Below, piece after piece: positions 44,180 to 57,290 of a stretch of DNA of 64,000 nucleotides. The stretch comes from Cladorrhinum sp. PSN259. Taxonomy: Eukaryota > Ascomycota > Sordariomycetes > Sordariales > Podosporaceae. Location of the stretch: assembly GCA_033725935.1 (NCBI GenBank), contig MU867069.1, positions 679,252 through 743,251 on the forward strand. The letters are read 5' to 3'. Position numbers and translations under genes: made by a program. Every line of letters begins with the position of its first letter. Position 1 is the first letter of the stretch. The notes below the pieces were generated by a model. That model did not search any database. It was not told the origin of the DNA and saw only the letters and a list, made by a program, of their open reading frames with translations.

Positions 44180-46909
44180 AACAGACACCCTTACCGATTT
44201 CCTTTTTTTCTTTTCTCTTCTTGTTAAAAATCATTTTCTGGAAGTAATAGGCGTTTTTTATCCACAATATTGGGAGGAAACTGGCATCATCTTCTGGATT
44301 TAGGGAATTTGGATTTTTCTTTTTTCTTTTGGAGGGCTCAGAGATACCATCACATTCTTTCTTTCTTTTCTTTTCCCCTTCTCTTTCTCAATGCATATAT
44401 CCCTAGGTTGGGGATTTTGGTCGTTTTTGGAGCAAAAAGGCAGAGGCAAATCCCTTTTTTTTCTTTTTTTCTTTTTTATATCAGCCCAATGTTTTTTTGT
44501 CATCTACTATTCTACGCTTGTCTTCTTTCGATATTTTCCCATCTCATTCAATCATCATCTTTTAACCCATTCTTTTTTTGTACTTGATTCAAAATATCAA
44601 GATTTTGTATATATTATCAAACAATACTTTTATCACTTTCTCATCAAACCAAGGGAAATTTTTATTACCAAAAATTTATCATTTGAATTAGTATACAAAC
44701 AAACCTTATTTTATTTGATTGTCATCTACATGATCCATCTACCGACGGATCCGATTGTGTGAGAGAAGGGTTGGTGACGTGCTTGCGTTTTTACGGTTGC
44801 GCAGTCAGAACACAAGGAAACTTTCAAGGTAGGTAGGTCTTACTCGTACTGTGTACACCCAGAATAACAAGAAAATGACCAGGACCCAATGGGATGGACA
44901 GAAGTGTGCATGTATGTATGCGTATGCAGTCATGGACGCATAGCCGCTTGCTGCAGCTTACCTACTTCAAATACCGCCCCGCCCGTTGGGACGAAAAACA
45001 AAAGAATGAAAAAAAAAGGCAGCTTACATACACCACTAGTTTTACATGTGGGTAAGACACGAAATGGATTTAACGGATGAGAAAGGTTTTAATTTTTTTT
45101 TTTGGATGGAAAGAGCGATAAGCAGATGGAGTTATCTAACGTATTTCCGCAGGTAATTTTCTTCTTTCCCCAACCGCTCTTTCCTCTTCCAACTCACTCA
45201 CTATTAATTACCACGCGAAAAGTAAGACATTTATTTTCTTTTTCTTCTTACTCCATAACTTCTCCTCCCTCCGTTGGTGGGGGGAAACCTAAGCACCTAC
45301 TGTATAAGCAAGGTGGAAAGGAAGTTGTCCCCAGTAAAGAATCCTGACTTGCATGTAACCAAGGCAAGGAAAAGGGTTGGTTGTAACGACCTGATAATCT
45401 GACATGAAACATTGGACAAATGGGATAAGAGACATGGGGATAAGAGACAGGGAGCAGGAAGGAAGGAAAGCATGGGTAAAAAAAAAAAAAAGAGACATTC
45501 CTTCGGTAGTGCTTGCATTTTGCTGGGGCTGGGCTATAGTTGGTGATAAGATTATTTTTTCTCTCCGTTCCCGCGGGGTTATGTACAGTAGGCACAGTGC
45601 AAGGCGGGAATGCCAACCAACGAAACAGTCCCGAGCGACGACGATCGTGAATGCGTGTCGAGATCTGATCTGGTTGCTGCATGCAAAAAAAGGGTTAAAA
45701 GAAGGAAGGTTCCGATATATTTCTACAAATATCCGCGTGCATACGCAGACAGATGCACAGGGGAAAAAATTGCCGTGAATAAAACGGGGCGGAGCAAACA
45801 GTAAAAAATAAATACGCCCGTACTTGGTTTGGACGTGCGTGCGCAACCACCACACACTCATGTTGTACATACATGCAGTGTATGTGGGTGGGTGGGCGGG
45901 TGCCGCGGCTGGGCTTGGACTTTGTTTCTCTTCTTTTCTTTTTCTTCCACACTCACAATATACCCTTGTTTTCTGTCCCGCATAACTCGTACATGCCTGC
46001 CAACACTGAAAAAAATACACTGCAGCGATTGCGGTCGAAACGAACGGGGCCGTGGTTGAACTTGTTTCAGATCCGCCATGCCTGGGTGCCCGGCCCCGGC
46101 TTTTGTCAGTTGGGAAAATAGATATAGAAACTTTTATCGTCTGGATTAGGAAGTTGTTTAGAATGTACAGAATCCGGCCGAACGAACGAACGAATGGAGC
46201 AAGTTTCTCTGTTATCCTCAGAACCCTCCCCTGAAAATCGTGAATGTTTCCCTTATAGGAAGTTCGTTTGCCTTCCAAACCGCCCGCCACTCGTTGGTTC
46301 TTGCGCTTCCACCACGCAACTACGGACTTATTCCATCAAGGATTTCATTTTTCTTTTCCTTCGGCGCTTGAGAATGAGAATAAGCGCCAGTGGGGTTGAA
46401 GCGAAAGGCGTATGTACGTTCCGTTGCGTTTCTGCTTTGCACTGCCATGATTACCATCGAACGGCACAGCAGACAGACAGCGGTAAAAACTCGGAGATAA
46501 ATAACTTCAGGACCACCAGATTCGACTCAAACGGTCGGTGTTAATCTGGACCTGGATATGTCTTCTTTGACACTTTGCTAATTTGACTTGTTTGGGTCTA
46601 TCGTAAGTGAGTCCATCCCATAGAAATGGTAAGAGGTTCTGGTACCCGAATTCTTCAGGAGGGGATGGGCATCGTAGACATTCCACTTGGGTCTCTTTAT
46701 CACCACTGTCAGAACTCATACCCACAAGCAGAACTTGGCAAGGATGAAGCCGTTGAGGTAATGCTTGTGAGGTATGTTAGCTGTGAATGTCATGCTGTAG
46801 TTGTATGAACCGATGTTTAATCCATGAAATTCCATAGTGTTTTGCTACTTTATTCGTCAATCATATCAACATCCCTCTGTATTAACGAACCACTTAGACC
46901 ATTATCTGC
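44180..46909. other. 2.7-kb intergenic region, T-rich 3' flank
   Basis: The first ~550 bp are extremely T-rich and fit a long 3' UTR. The rest holds A- and T-homopolymers (about 45478-45492 and 45092-45103). A 333-codon minus-strand open frame at 45289-46290 is biased in composition and has no domain, so it is not called. The gene downstream is on the minus strand, so this is a convergent region. Confidence 0.55.
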
Positions 46910-48446
46910 TTAGCTCTGCAACTTCTTCCCCATTCCACCGTAGGTAACCATCTTGGTGACTTGATACTCTCCAATGCCATAGAGTGAACCTTCTCTTCCA
47001 AATCCGCTCTCCTTCACACCACCAAATGGTGCCGCAGGGTCAGAAATCAAGCCAGTATTCACACCAACCATTCCAACCTCCAGGTGCTCGGCAACCCTGT
47101 GCACTCTCTCCAAATCTCTTGAGAAGAAATACCCGGCCAATCCCACAGGCGACTCGTTAGCAATCCTTACAACCTCGTCCTCGGTATCAAAAGGGTACAA
47201 TCCGGCTACAGGTCCAAACGTCTCCTCGTGAGCCATGGCCATCTCGGTCGTCATGCCGGTCAACACAGTCGGCTGGAAGAAATTCTCCCCTATATCCGGC
47301 AACTTGTGGCCTCCCAATACCACCTTTGCTCCCTTAGACTCGGCGTCCCTCACGTGTTGATCAACCTTGTCGATTGCCCGATGATGAATCAATGGGCCGT
47401 GTGTGATCCCTTCTTCAAATCCGTTTCCAACCTTGAAGGCCTTCACCTTTTCAGCGAACTTGGTTGCAAACTCATCATAAATTCCCCTTTGCACAAAGAT
47501 CCGGTTGGCACAGACACACGTCTGTCCTGAAGACCTAAACTTGCTCACAATAGCCCCGGCCACAGCCAGATCCACATCTGCATCATCAAAAACAATAAAA
47601 GGCGCATTTCCTCCCAACTCCAGAGACAACTTCTTCAATGTACCCGAGCACTGCTTCATCAACAACTTGCCCACGTTGGTCGAGCCCGTAAAGCTGATTT
47701 TCCTGACGGTGGGGTTGGTGGTCAACTCCTGGCCGACCTCAACCGTGTTCTCATGCGCAGTAATGACATTAACCACTCCCTTTGGGATTCCCGCTCTATC
47801 CGCGAGTTCAGCCAGCGCAAGGGGGGTGAACGGAGTTTCCCCAGGAGCTTTGACTACCACGGAACAACCAACAGCCAGTGCCGGCCCAATTTTGCGGGTG
47901 ATCATGGCAGCAGGGAAATTCCATGGCGTGATCAGACCGCAAACACCAACCGGTTCCTTGATAGTAAACACCCTGTTTCCTGGAACAGAAGAAGGAATGG
48001 TGTCACCGTAGATTCTCGGGGCTTCCTCAGAGAACCATTCAAAAAAGTTTGCTGCGTAAGTGACTTCACCCTTCGCGTCTGCCGTGGGTTTCCCGTTCTC
48101 CCAAGTGATCAGGGCGGCCAGGTCGTCGGCGTTCTCTACAACGAGGTCGTACCATTTGCGCAGGAGTTTTGAGCGCTCCCGACCTGTGAGATGGCGAAAG
48201 GACTCGAATGCTGTTGCTGCGTGGTTGATGGCTTTGGAGACATCTTGACCGGAGAACTCAGGGGCAGTGCCGATTAGTTTCGAGGTTGCTGGGTCGTGGA
48301 CCTCAAAGGTTTTTCCTGATGAGGCAGGAATCCATTCTCCGTTTACGTAACAGACGTTTTGTTTGAAGAGCGAGGGATCTTTGAGCTGTGAATGGTTAGT
48401 GGTGATGATTGAGGGGTAAGGGGTTGGCACGTACTTTGGGAGCCAT
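46910..48446 (-). CDS. UGA2: Succinate-semialdehyde dehydrogenase
   Basis: Spliced as complement 48435-48446 and 46910-48385, giving 495 residues that begin MAPK-LKDPSLF. The first coding exon is only 12 nt. The 49-nt intron has donor GTACGT, a CACTAAC branch and acceptor CACAG. Without splicing, an ATG at 48430 would give a longer open frame, but its first 15 residues are translated intron. The enzyme oxidises succinate semialdehyde to succinate with NAD(P)+, the last step of the GABA shunt. Aldehyde dehydrogenase motifs are complete: ITPWNFPAAMITRK, the FTGSTNVG cofactor loop, the general-base Glu260 in LELGGNAPF, and the nucleophile Cys294 in GQTCVCANR. It ends in the family pattern PFGGVKESGFGREGS. 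Other semialdehyde substrates cannot be excluded. No mitochondrial targeting sequence is evident. Confidence 0.92.
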
Positions 48447-49713
48447 TGTGGATGAAAGACGGGTGAAAGACGATAATGAAGGTTTTGTGAATTGTGGTGA
48501 TCTGAATGCGGCTCTTGATGTGGCTGAGAGGGCTTTTTGGATGAACATCTTGAGTTAAGTAGTGAGTGGGCGGCAATTGGGGAATGTGTTCAGCAGAGAA
48601 TGTGCGGGGAGGTCAGAGGAGGCAAACTGAATCGGCTACTGTCTGCTATCTGCGGATACCGAATCAAGGGAAAGCTATTCCGGTTTGATGCCTAGGTAAT
48701 CGATGGGAGTGTTTCCCGATAGGTTTTGATTTGAAGTTCCTCTTTTACAACTCGACTACAACTTAATACATACAAAGGACTGCCCGTGGTGTTCGGATCC
48801 GAATCCCAGTGGATGACGTCGTGTTTTCGAGAAACCCCCAAAAGGTGTGGAAATGCCTGACAATCAGACGACACCTGCAGCTTAGGACACTGTGGAGTCG
48901 TCTACCATCGGCTCTTGTCTCTAGACCTGTTCATGGCATTTCCTCTCTTTTTAAAAGAAAGATACTATTCGGAAATCATCAATTGGCATATTTCATTAGC
49001 TCATCAGTTTCCAATCCTTTAATTCCTATTGTTTGAACTTCGAACTCAATTTTTTCAGCCTCGGAACGGAAAGAAGTCGGGGCTTCCCCGGCCATGCTCG
49101 ATTCCCCGCACTTTCACGTCATTGGATGGAACTCTTCGTGGCACCAAACTTCTGCAACTGACGACGAGAACTACAACTTCCAAGAATATTACGGGCCTTT
49201 TGTATGTAAACCGGTCCGAATCATCAGCCTCATTGCTCTTTGAAACTTGATAAATCGTAAAAATAACAAAAAAATCCAATAGTCATGGGATGACAATAAA
49301 CTCTTATAAAAGCTTCCGGCCATGGGTTCTAAATTAATAACCCCTCCTCCACATGTCTTGCCGGGAATACCATCATTCCGATGTCGATCACTTGATTCCA
49401 GCGGCTATAGCCCAACCATTCACCTTTGCAGAACCGGGTGTTGTCGAGATGCATTCGAGATTCACAACATCGATGGATTCCTGTTGTGTACACGGCGACA
49501 TTATGGAGAATTGACCGTCCTGCAGACTGAGCTATCATGAATGTTGCTTTCCGTCTTCCCTGATCCCTCCTGCTTCATGCTTGATGCATCTCGTTATTGC
49601 TTATACGCCTCGCAGTTAAGTAGTCAAATAGATCCCATATTGAAAGACATGCACTTCCTGCATGCTCGTGCATTTTCGCTGCATTTCCCCGACATCTTCC
49701 AGCCTTCACCGAC
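48447..49713. promoter_or_regulatory. Divergent region between SSADH and GH79 genes
   Basis: 1267 bp separate the two start codons, which face apart, so both promoters lie here. Short open frames have no recognisable domain. The last ~100 bp before the GH79 start are C/T-rich, as in a fungal leader. No clear regulator site could be assigned. Confidence 0.5.
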
Positions 49714-51517
49714 ATGAAGCTACTCCCAATCGTGGCCGTTGCGGCTCTCGCCACTCCCTTTTTGGCAGTCACCGCTCAGTACACCATCAGCAGTTCTGTT
49801 CCCGCCAATGATGTCTTCGAGGCATACGTGAGCTACAGCATCGAGTTCTCCAGCTGGCCCGACTTTGCAGGTAAATCATGCTGCCAAGACCTTGTTCCCC
49901 CGTTCTACCCCTGAACTGACAGGTTTGCCAAAGGAAACAATTCCAACCCAAACACTTTCTCCGAAAACCTCCTGGAGAACATCAAGCAGATCACCGGCAC
50001 GAAGCCCTACATCCGCGTTGGTGGTAACACCCAAGACTACGCTCTTTATGATGCATCCCTCCCCATTGCCCTGAACGGAACCTTCGACCCGAAGCGGTCT
50101 GAAGACTATCCCACCACAATTTTCATCGGTCCCTCCTACTTTGAGTCCTACAACACCTTCAGAGGCGTCAAGTATTCCCACGGCTTCAATCTTGGTCTCG
50201 GCGGGAACAATTCCGCTGGCTGGCAAACCCTCCTCGACACTGTTCCTCTAGCATGCAAAGCGCTCAGGGGGAAGCTCTACCTCTGGACATACGGCAATGA
50301 GCCTGACCTCTTCTCTACCTCGGCCCAAGGTCCTGTTAGGCCTCCCAGCTGGAAGGAGAACGAATACGTGTGGCAATGGCACAACGGGACTAGAGTAATC
50401 AAGGCATTGATTCAAGAGCACTGTCCCGAGCTTGCTACAGACGAGAACTATGGCTATCTTGCCCCGTCTCACGCCGGAGTAGGCAATCGTCTCAAGGCCC
50501 CAGCTGTTTGGGCCGCAGGACTTAATGCAGACAAAAATGTCAAGTTATTTTCTACTCACAAGTACGTATCCTTTCTTGTCCATGTTCATTGTGTCTCTAA
50601 CGAAATATGCAGCTACATCTCAGGTGCCACCTCTCCCGGGGTAACCCTCCAGGGCACCCTAATGAACCACACCATCACCCGTCGCTCCGTCGACGCCCAC
50701 GTAACAGAATACAACGCCATCAAAGCCATCGACCCTTCAGTCCCTCCCATGATTTTTGGCGAGACCAACTCACTCTACAATCAGGGACGTCCTGGGCTCT
50801 CAAACACGTTTGGAGCAGCACTCTGGGTAGCAGATTTCAACCTCTACTCTGCCTCTGTGGGATTCAAGAGAGTCCAGATGCACATGGGAACCAACTACCG
50901 CGTACGTTTTGTTCTCCATACCCCATTCTCTTACTTCGAACAACAACGCTAACTTTGATGATGGAAAGTACGGATCTTGGCAACCCCTCACAACCTCCCT
51001 CTCCCCAAAGGGCACCAAAGCCCCCTACTACGGCAATGTCCTCTCCGCCTTCTCAACCCAAGCCTACTGCTCCCTCTCAACAGTCACCCATCTCCCTCTA
51101 TCCTCTCCTCACCTTGAATCAGCATACGCAATCTACACGCAGTCGGGAACTCGTCTCTCCCGCATCGTCATACTCAATTTACGTTCTTACAACACGACGC
51201 TCGACGGCGCGGGGCTCATGCCGGTTCCTTCTCCTCCTGTACGAGGCAAACAGACGTACAATTTCACTGTTCCTGCTGGGGTTTTCGAGAAAGGATATCG
51301 GGTAGGCGTGAGAAGGCTGCTTGCGAACGGCAGCGACGCAATAACTGGCATCACCTGGGATGGATATTCGTACAATTATGAACTGGACCAAGGCAAACCT
51401 GTAAGACTGGGTAATGTGACCTACGGGGAAAAGGTGCAAGTGGGTGAACGAGGGGAGGTGAGTGTTGACGTGTGGGATAGTAGTGCTGTTGTTTTGGACT
51501 TTGAGAGGTGTTGGTGA
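49714..51517 (+). CDS. Secreted GH79 beta-glucuronidase
   Basis: Spliced as 49714-49870, 49934-50561, 50613-50901 and 50969-51517 (introns of 63, 51 and 67 nt), giving 540 residues. A cleavable signal peptide (about residues 1-21, hydrophobic, ending in AVTA before QYT) indicates secretion. The GH79 barrel follows. The acid/base Glu175 is in YGNEPDLF and the nucleophile Glu312 in IFGETNSLYNQG, both typical of the family. The region after about residue 360 matches the C-terminal beta-sandwich of fungal GH79 enzymes. Several N-x-S/T sites are present. Fungal members remove glucuronic or 4-O-methyl-glucuronic acid from arabinogalactan-protein side chains. The first acceptor (CCAAAG at 49928-49933) was chosen because an earlier AG shifts the frame. 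The gene is read away from SSADH and towards the histidine kinase gene. Confidence 0.9.
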
Positions 51518-52683
51518 GGCGCATAGCAGAGGTGCATACATATATTTGCAGATGATATGGAGGTAGGAGAACAGAAAGAGGAGGAGGAGGAGGAGGAGGA
51601 GGAGGAGGAGGAGGAGGAGGAGGAGGAGGAGGAGGAGGAGGAGGAGGAGGAGGGAATGTTTATGGGCTAGGATACGATGGGCAGAATATCAATATTGATA
51701 GTTTTGCTTCTTTTGACTTGGGAATAACGATCAAACAGAAGGTGATGAAAACGTAGGTATGCTAGTACAGGACCGTGACATGAGTATAAAACTAACAAGT
51801 GATGATTAGAGACTCCGTGCTAGCCGGAGGCTCAGCTCCTACATTTTTACTTACTTCTACTGCGACAAACTCGGATGTATTAATGGAAATTTGAAAATAA
51901 GCTCCTTCCTTTCCCTCTTCTGTTTTCGTTTTTGAACTTTTGTCTCTTCTTGGAATTTGATACACTTATTATTTCAAACCAACGGGCAAATTTTAACTTG
52001 GTGGATCAAAGAAAGGATTTATTCTATCAACAGAATAAACACACACGACGCAAAAACATTTCTCAAGGGTATTGGCATATCAAACAAAATATTATATTCA
52101 TATATATTTTTCTTTTCTCCCATATTACCTATTTAATAAGTAACCTCACCCATTCCCCCAAGCCCAACCGTTCTGCCCATCTGTTTATACTTATCCCGCT
52201 ATGCTATGCTAATTATAAAGCCCCCATCCTTCCCATTGTTGTATCAAGAAAAAAAAAATTTACTCGCCGAAAATCATACCACATCATCCCTGTCATATCG
52301 TATCGCTTTGCTTTCCGTTACTCCCCCCTAACTTTCTCTTTCCCCCTTTCCCCCTTTCCTCCCTGCATTCTACATTTTTTATTAGTCAAAACCCATCAAG
52401 TAGAAAATAACGGGATCCAAAAAGAAAAATTGCAAGCATGCGCCTCGCTAATTATCCCGCCATACCCCGAAGCTTTATAGTGTACCCTCATGTACCAAAA
52501 TAACGAGACAAGTTGACCGAGAAGAAGGTTGAAGAATACAATTGCGGGTTTGAATCCCTTACTTGCTCGTCCCAAATTCCCAACAGACTGCTTTTCGTTT
52601 ACGCAGCAAATTAAAGATCTATTAACCTGTGATCCGAGTATTATTACACCCATCACTCCTCAACATCATGACAATCGCCGCCA
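51518..52683. other. Convergent 3' region of GH79 and the histidine kinase
   Basis: Beyond the (GGA)n microsatellite listed separately, the region is AT-rich. An open frame at 51932-52480 is low in complexity and not supported. Both flanking genes end here. Confidence 0.55.
51578..51653. repeat. (GGA)n microsatellite, about 25 units
   Basis: A 76-bp purine run, G/A only, probably in the 3' UTR of the GH79 gene. Its long polypurine strand could form triplex structure. Confidence 0.95.
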
Positions 52684-55600
52684 CTAAGAACAAGACATCA
52701 TCCCATACTTGGTAACGAGTTCCTCGATCTTAGGTATTAGTTCGGGAATCCGAAAGGGCTTCGAGATTACATCGTCCTGTTAACACCAGAAAAAATCAGT
52801 AGCCATCCTGTTCTTTTGTTGGTCAAAATACTCACAACGCCGGCAGCCTTAGCATTGTCGATTTGCTCAGGCCTAGCATATGCAGTGACGGCAATGATCG
52901 GTATATGCCTCGTCAGCACTCCCTCCCTTTCCAGCCTCCGAATCTCGCGTGTGCAGCTCATGCCATCCATGACGGGCATCTCCAGATCCATTAAAATGAC
53001 TGAAATATTCCTGTTAGAAATTGTGCCCTCTTGGTCTGCTGCCCCAGCCGACTCTGAAGATGGCTGTGAAAACCACACCGGCTCACTTTCAAGCGCATTA
53101 TTGTCCCAAAACTTTGATCTCCTAAGCTCGTGCAAAGCTTCTCCGCCGTGATTTGCAACCAGGGTGTTATTTCCCGACCTTGTCAACTGCCGCTGCAGGA
53201 CCTTCTGGTTCACGATGTTATCCTCAACGATCATAATGTCCAAAGATCTCGCGTTGGTACTGTTGCTGTGATTCGCAGGTTCCCTCTGGGGAATAGGTGG
53301 TGGTGGCGCAAACATAGGCCCATCGAGGAGAGCCTGCGGAGCCCCTTCTGCTTCCTCCCTTATCTGGCTGGATATGTTTGCCGGTGGTCTCGGCGGAGTT
53401 GGGTGAGGGGTGGGAACCGATGCCGATAAATCAACCTGAGGGTGATCCGACCTCCGACTCTTGATATAAAACGCAAAAGTGCTGCCCTGGCCTTTTTCCG
53501 AATGGACTCCTATCTGGCCACCCTGCAGCTCGGTTAATATCCTGCAGATGAAGAGCCCCAGGCCCGAGCCTCCGTACTGGACATGAGTCCTAGGGCTGGT
53601 TTGAGAGAAGCGTTGGAAAAGAAGCCTCTTCTCATCTTCGTCAAGGCCGGAACCGGTATCTGTGACTGCGAGATGGAGATTAATCTTTTCACCATCAGCC
53701 CAGTCATGATTGTCGGTCAGGTCCGCTTGTTCTGGATGACGGGACGGGATGTATGACAGTCCCTCTTCCTCCGCCAATTGCTTTGATGCACCCATGCTGA
53801 TCAGTATGGATCGGGTTGGGCGACCTTGCGTAAACTTGATCGCGTTGGTCATCAAATTGATCAGCACTTGACGAAGTCGGGAAGGGTCCAACTTGACCCA
53901 ATCGATCTCAAGGTCCCTATACGACTGCTCGACCCGAAACTCGCCAGAAATGTCATGGGTGTTAAGCTCAGCCTCAAACATCTTGAGAACATTTTGTACC
54001 ACCATGATCGGCTGAACATCCACCGGAGTGACAAGTAGCAGCTTTGAATCAAGTTTGGACAGCGTCAAGATGTCGTCGACTATTCGCTTTTGGTGACTCG
54101 CGCATAACGTGATCGTTTGTGCTGCCTCGACGCAGTTGTTGATGAGCGAGTTCAACTTCTCTTCTGATTGTGTTGTGAGATCTTCTTCTACCTTGTATCT
54201 ATGCAGGCTCGACGAGATCTCATCAGCGCATTGAAGAATGGCGCTCAGAGGATTACGCATTTCATGACTCGTTATGTCGATAAAATTCTCTTGTTGTCGT
54301 TTTAGCTCAACGGCTTCGTCTCTCCTCTGCTTTTGGAAGTCTTCGGCCCACTTTTGTTGTGAGATGTCAGTGATGCAGCCAAATATGCTCTTCAGCTCAC
54401 CCGTATCCTCTTTTTCTGGGTAAGCGCTCATTAAGGCCCAAATATCGACACTATTCCCCTCTATAAGTTGCTTTGAGCCCTTGAACCGGAACTCGTGTGT
54501 AACAGCTGTTTTTTCCTCGACCAACTGCCGCCAGACGCTCTCTACACCTGGTTGATCCTCATCACGAACACACTGCATCCAAGCGTCAAGAGTGCTTGCG
54601 CTTCTAGCGTGACCAGAAATGTTGTACCACATCTCGTTGCAGTAGTTGATGTGCCCTTGGCCGTCCGCGATGAAAAGACCCACGGGACCAAACTCAGCCA
54701 TTCTCGTGAAGCGATACTCGCTTTTGACGGCTTCCTGAGTGCGGAGATGGAGCTGCATTGAGAGCTCTTGGCGATCCAAGGCAGCTAGGCGTGCTGCCCG
54801 CTGTCCTCGCTTGATTTCCTCTTCAAATAATACCACCGATGCCATCGAAGTCGCAAGTTGACGAGAAAGAAGACTTACAAACAGCTTGTAATCATCGTCA
54901 TATTGCCTTCGAGGATTGACACCAAGGACAATAAATCCCACTACCGTGTCCCCGGCTGTCGTTGGATGCACGGGAAAAATCACGATGGTTCTACATGGAT
55001 CTCCGAATCCTCTCCACTCAATGCCATCGATCAACTCGGTGGGGAGTGTTCCCTCCTGCTCACTAAGAACCGTTGGTCTTGTGGGGTTGCTCATCGAGTC
55101 TCGCATATGGCCTGCGAAGGCAACGTCGCTCAACCTCAGATCAATGAATGTCGTCGCACAAGGGTGGCCTTCTGGGACCCCGATTGAGCCTTCCAGCACG
55201 ATTTGCGGTGGGTTTGCGGCATTTCCCGATGCCATGGATGAGCCCTCGCTCTCGTCCTCGCTGACGGAGTAAATGAGAGCAAACGGCACGTCGTACTCAT
55301 TATAAGCCAGACCCTGTCGCACCTGGCTCCAGAAGGATTTCACATCTCGAGCTTGGGAAGTTTTCACGCCGACCTCACGAAGAGTAAGCATCCTTCGTTC
55401 GCTGATCTTGCGTCGCGTGTTCTCAAATGCCGGATTGTAAAGGGCCACTACAGATCCGTCGCCACCCACAAGCGGTATGATTCCCCAGTTGAAAAATGTC
55501 TCCTCGAGGAAACCGTGACGAGTAATGAATATTCCGTCGTCATGCTTCATCGTGGCGTTTCCTTCTTTCCAGGCGGCGTCAAAGATTGGCTCGAACTCGT

Positions 55601-57290
55601 CCCAAATTTCTGCCCACGCGTCCTTGTACCTTGCTCCCATAAGATTTGGATGCTTCTTGCCAGCAAGAGTAATGTAAGCCTCATTATAAATTGCCACATA
55701 GTCTGGTCCCCAATACAGAGCTGCAGGATGCGGGCTGCCCATAATCATGTTAGACATGATCCGCAAATCCGCGGGCCATGATTCGATTGGACCCAGTGAG
55801 GTAGAGGCCCAGTCGATCGATCGAGCGAACCGGTGATGGGGCCCGAGGTTTGGATCGTCGGCAGGAATTCGTGTCCAATCGAAAGTAGTATGATATTGGG
55901 GCGTCAGAGTCGGTACAAGTAGCATATCGTCAAGTGGTGGAATGACAGTTTCAGCAATCGAACCAGACCTGCTCCTAGGCTCTGAATGAGCACGCGCATG
56001 TGAATGCTCAACAGCTCCGAAATAGTCGTTGCGCTCCCTAACTGGTGGTAGATCCCGGCCTGTCCATCTACCGCTCCACCGCTCGTCTTGCAAAAAAGGG
56101 GGCTGTACCTGCTTAGAAGCCACAGGCGGCGGCGATGTTGGAGTTATTTCAGAGGAGAGATTATTACCACGCAGGAGTCGGAAACGGCGCCGTAGAGTCG
56201 ATGTAGTCCAGTTGAGTCCTGCGTACACCATGGAAGATGGGCCAGTATGAGCACCTGATAGCCCCCTTTCCCGCGCCCACGACGTGAACTGTGAAAGTTC
56301 TGCTTTGTCAGCTTCTGCCAATGAATCTGCCTGCAAAGCTTCCAAGACGCCAGGTGCCGTTCTCAGTGCGGCGTTTGCGAAGAGTATGCTCAGAGGGCCA
56401 CTGCCAAAATTCGAAGCTTCATGAAGGTCGAGTATCAGGGTCGGTCGATCGTCCTGTTCCAGCAATTCAACAACACCTATGCCTTGAAACAGCTGGATGA
56501 TGGAGGACTGGGGCCAACCATCGGGACTGCGAGATAAGCTACTGAGCTCGGTCGACGACCAACTCCCCGGTGTTCCGGATGATCTAGCTGGGCTTGCTGT
56601 CGTGACGGCCTTTGGAAGCCTGAGAGTCGTGACCCCCTCGGCTGGTTCTGTTTCTCCCATAATCGTCGCTGCCACCTCGGATGTCGCAAAGCTCGGAGGA
56701 CGAGCCATTGAGAGCTTTGCGTTGTTGGAGAAAAATAGAGGCGACGTTATGTTCTGGCGAGAGGTTTCGAATTCTTGTGCAGTTTGTGGGTGAGTTGGGA
56801 GAGATAAGTCTCCCGGCGCCAGAAGTCGTGGCTTTTTGAACGGCGAACCAAGAGGCTGGGTTGGTCGCCAATGTGCCGCGGGGGATCGTTTCCCAAGACT
56901 TCCCACCAGTGCTCCGGAGGAAGCTTCGGGAAGAGATATCCTCAGCGCAGACCGCGAACCAGCGCCGGATTCGGAAGCGGGGTCGGTGGTGCCCGGGAGA
57001 TGGCCCGGGGGTTGACGGGTCAAGGGTGTAGGCACCGATTCATGACGGCTAGTCTCAGCCGTCTTTTTCATGCACTGGCCGGAGAGGTTTTCGGGAGGTT
57101 CTCGGTTTTCGTCTGCGGCCGCCGCAAGGGGGTCGTGATAGAAATCGTGATGGTTTGAATTGAGGCTTGGTGGTGGTGCTGCTGCTGCTGCTGCTGCAGA
57201 ACTGGACAGACTCGAACGTTGTGAACCTAGCGAACCAATACGCGCCGAAGAAATACAATGCTTGATATCATCACCTAGCGTCATAACCAA
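52684..57290 (-). CDS. Hybrid sensor histidine kinase (PAS-HisKA-HATPase-REC)
   Basis: Spliced as complement 52836-57290 and 52684-52776, giving 1515 residues. The 59-nt intron has donor GTGAGT and acceptor TTAACAG. The last exon completes the receiver domain with DDVISKPFRIPEL, including the conserved Lys. After about 480 disordered residues come a PAS-like sensor region opening with SIDWASTSLGPIESWP, a GAF-like stretch, and a second PAS (about 865-975). The kinase core has His1009 in TSHEMRNPL, the N box LMTNAIKF near 1147, and G boxes DTGSGLDEDE and GGSGLGLFICR. The C-terminal receiver has acidic Asp1357, phosphoacceptor Asp1435 in LMDLEMP, VTAYA and the Lys. Hybrid kinases pass phosphate to an Hpt protein (Ypd1 type) and then to Skn7- or Ssk1-type regulators. 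I do not assign a fungal group. MVMTLGDD may instead start at the second Met. Confidence 0.9.

Noticed and set aside
45289..46290. 333-codon open frame on the minus strand
   Set aside because: No domain, aromatic- and Cys-rich composition from T/A-rich DNA, and runs over homopolymers; better explained as chance.
24769..57290. Secondary-metabolite or virulence gene cluster
   Set aside because: No polyketide, peptide or terpene synthase and no cluster regulator; the genes are unrelated in function and far apart.
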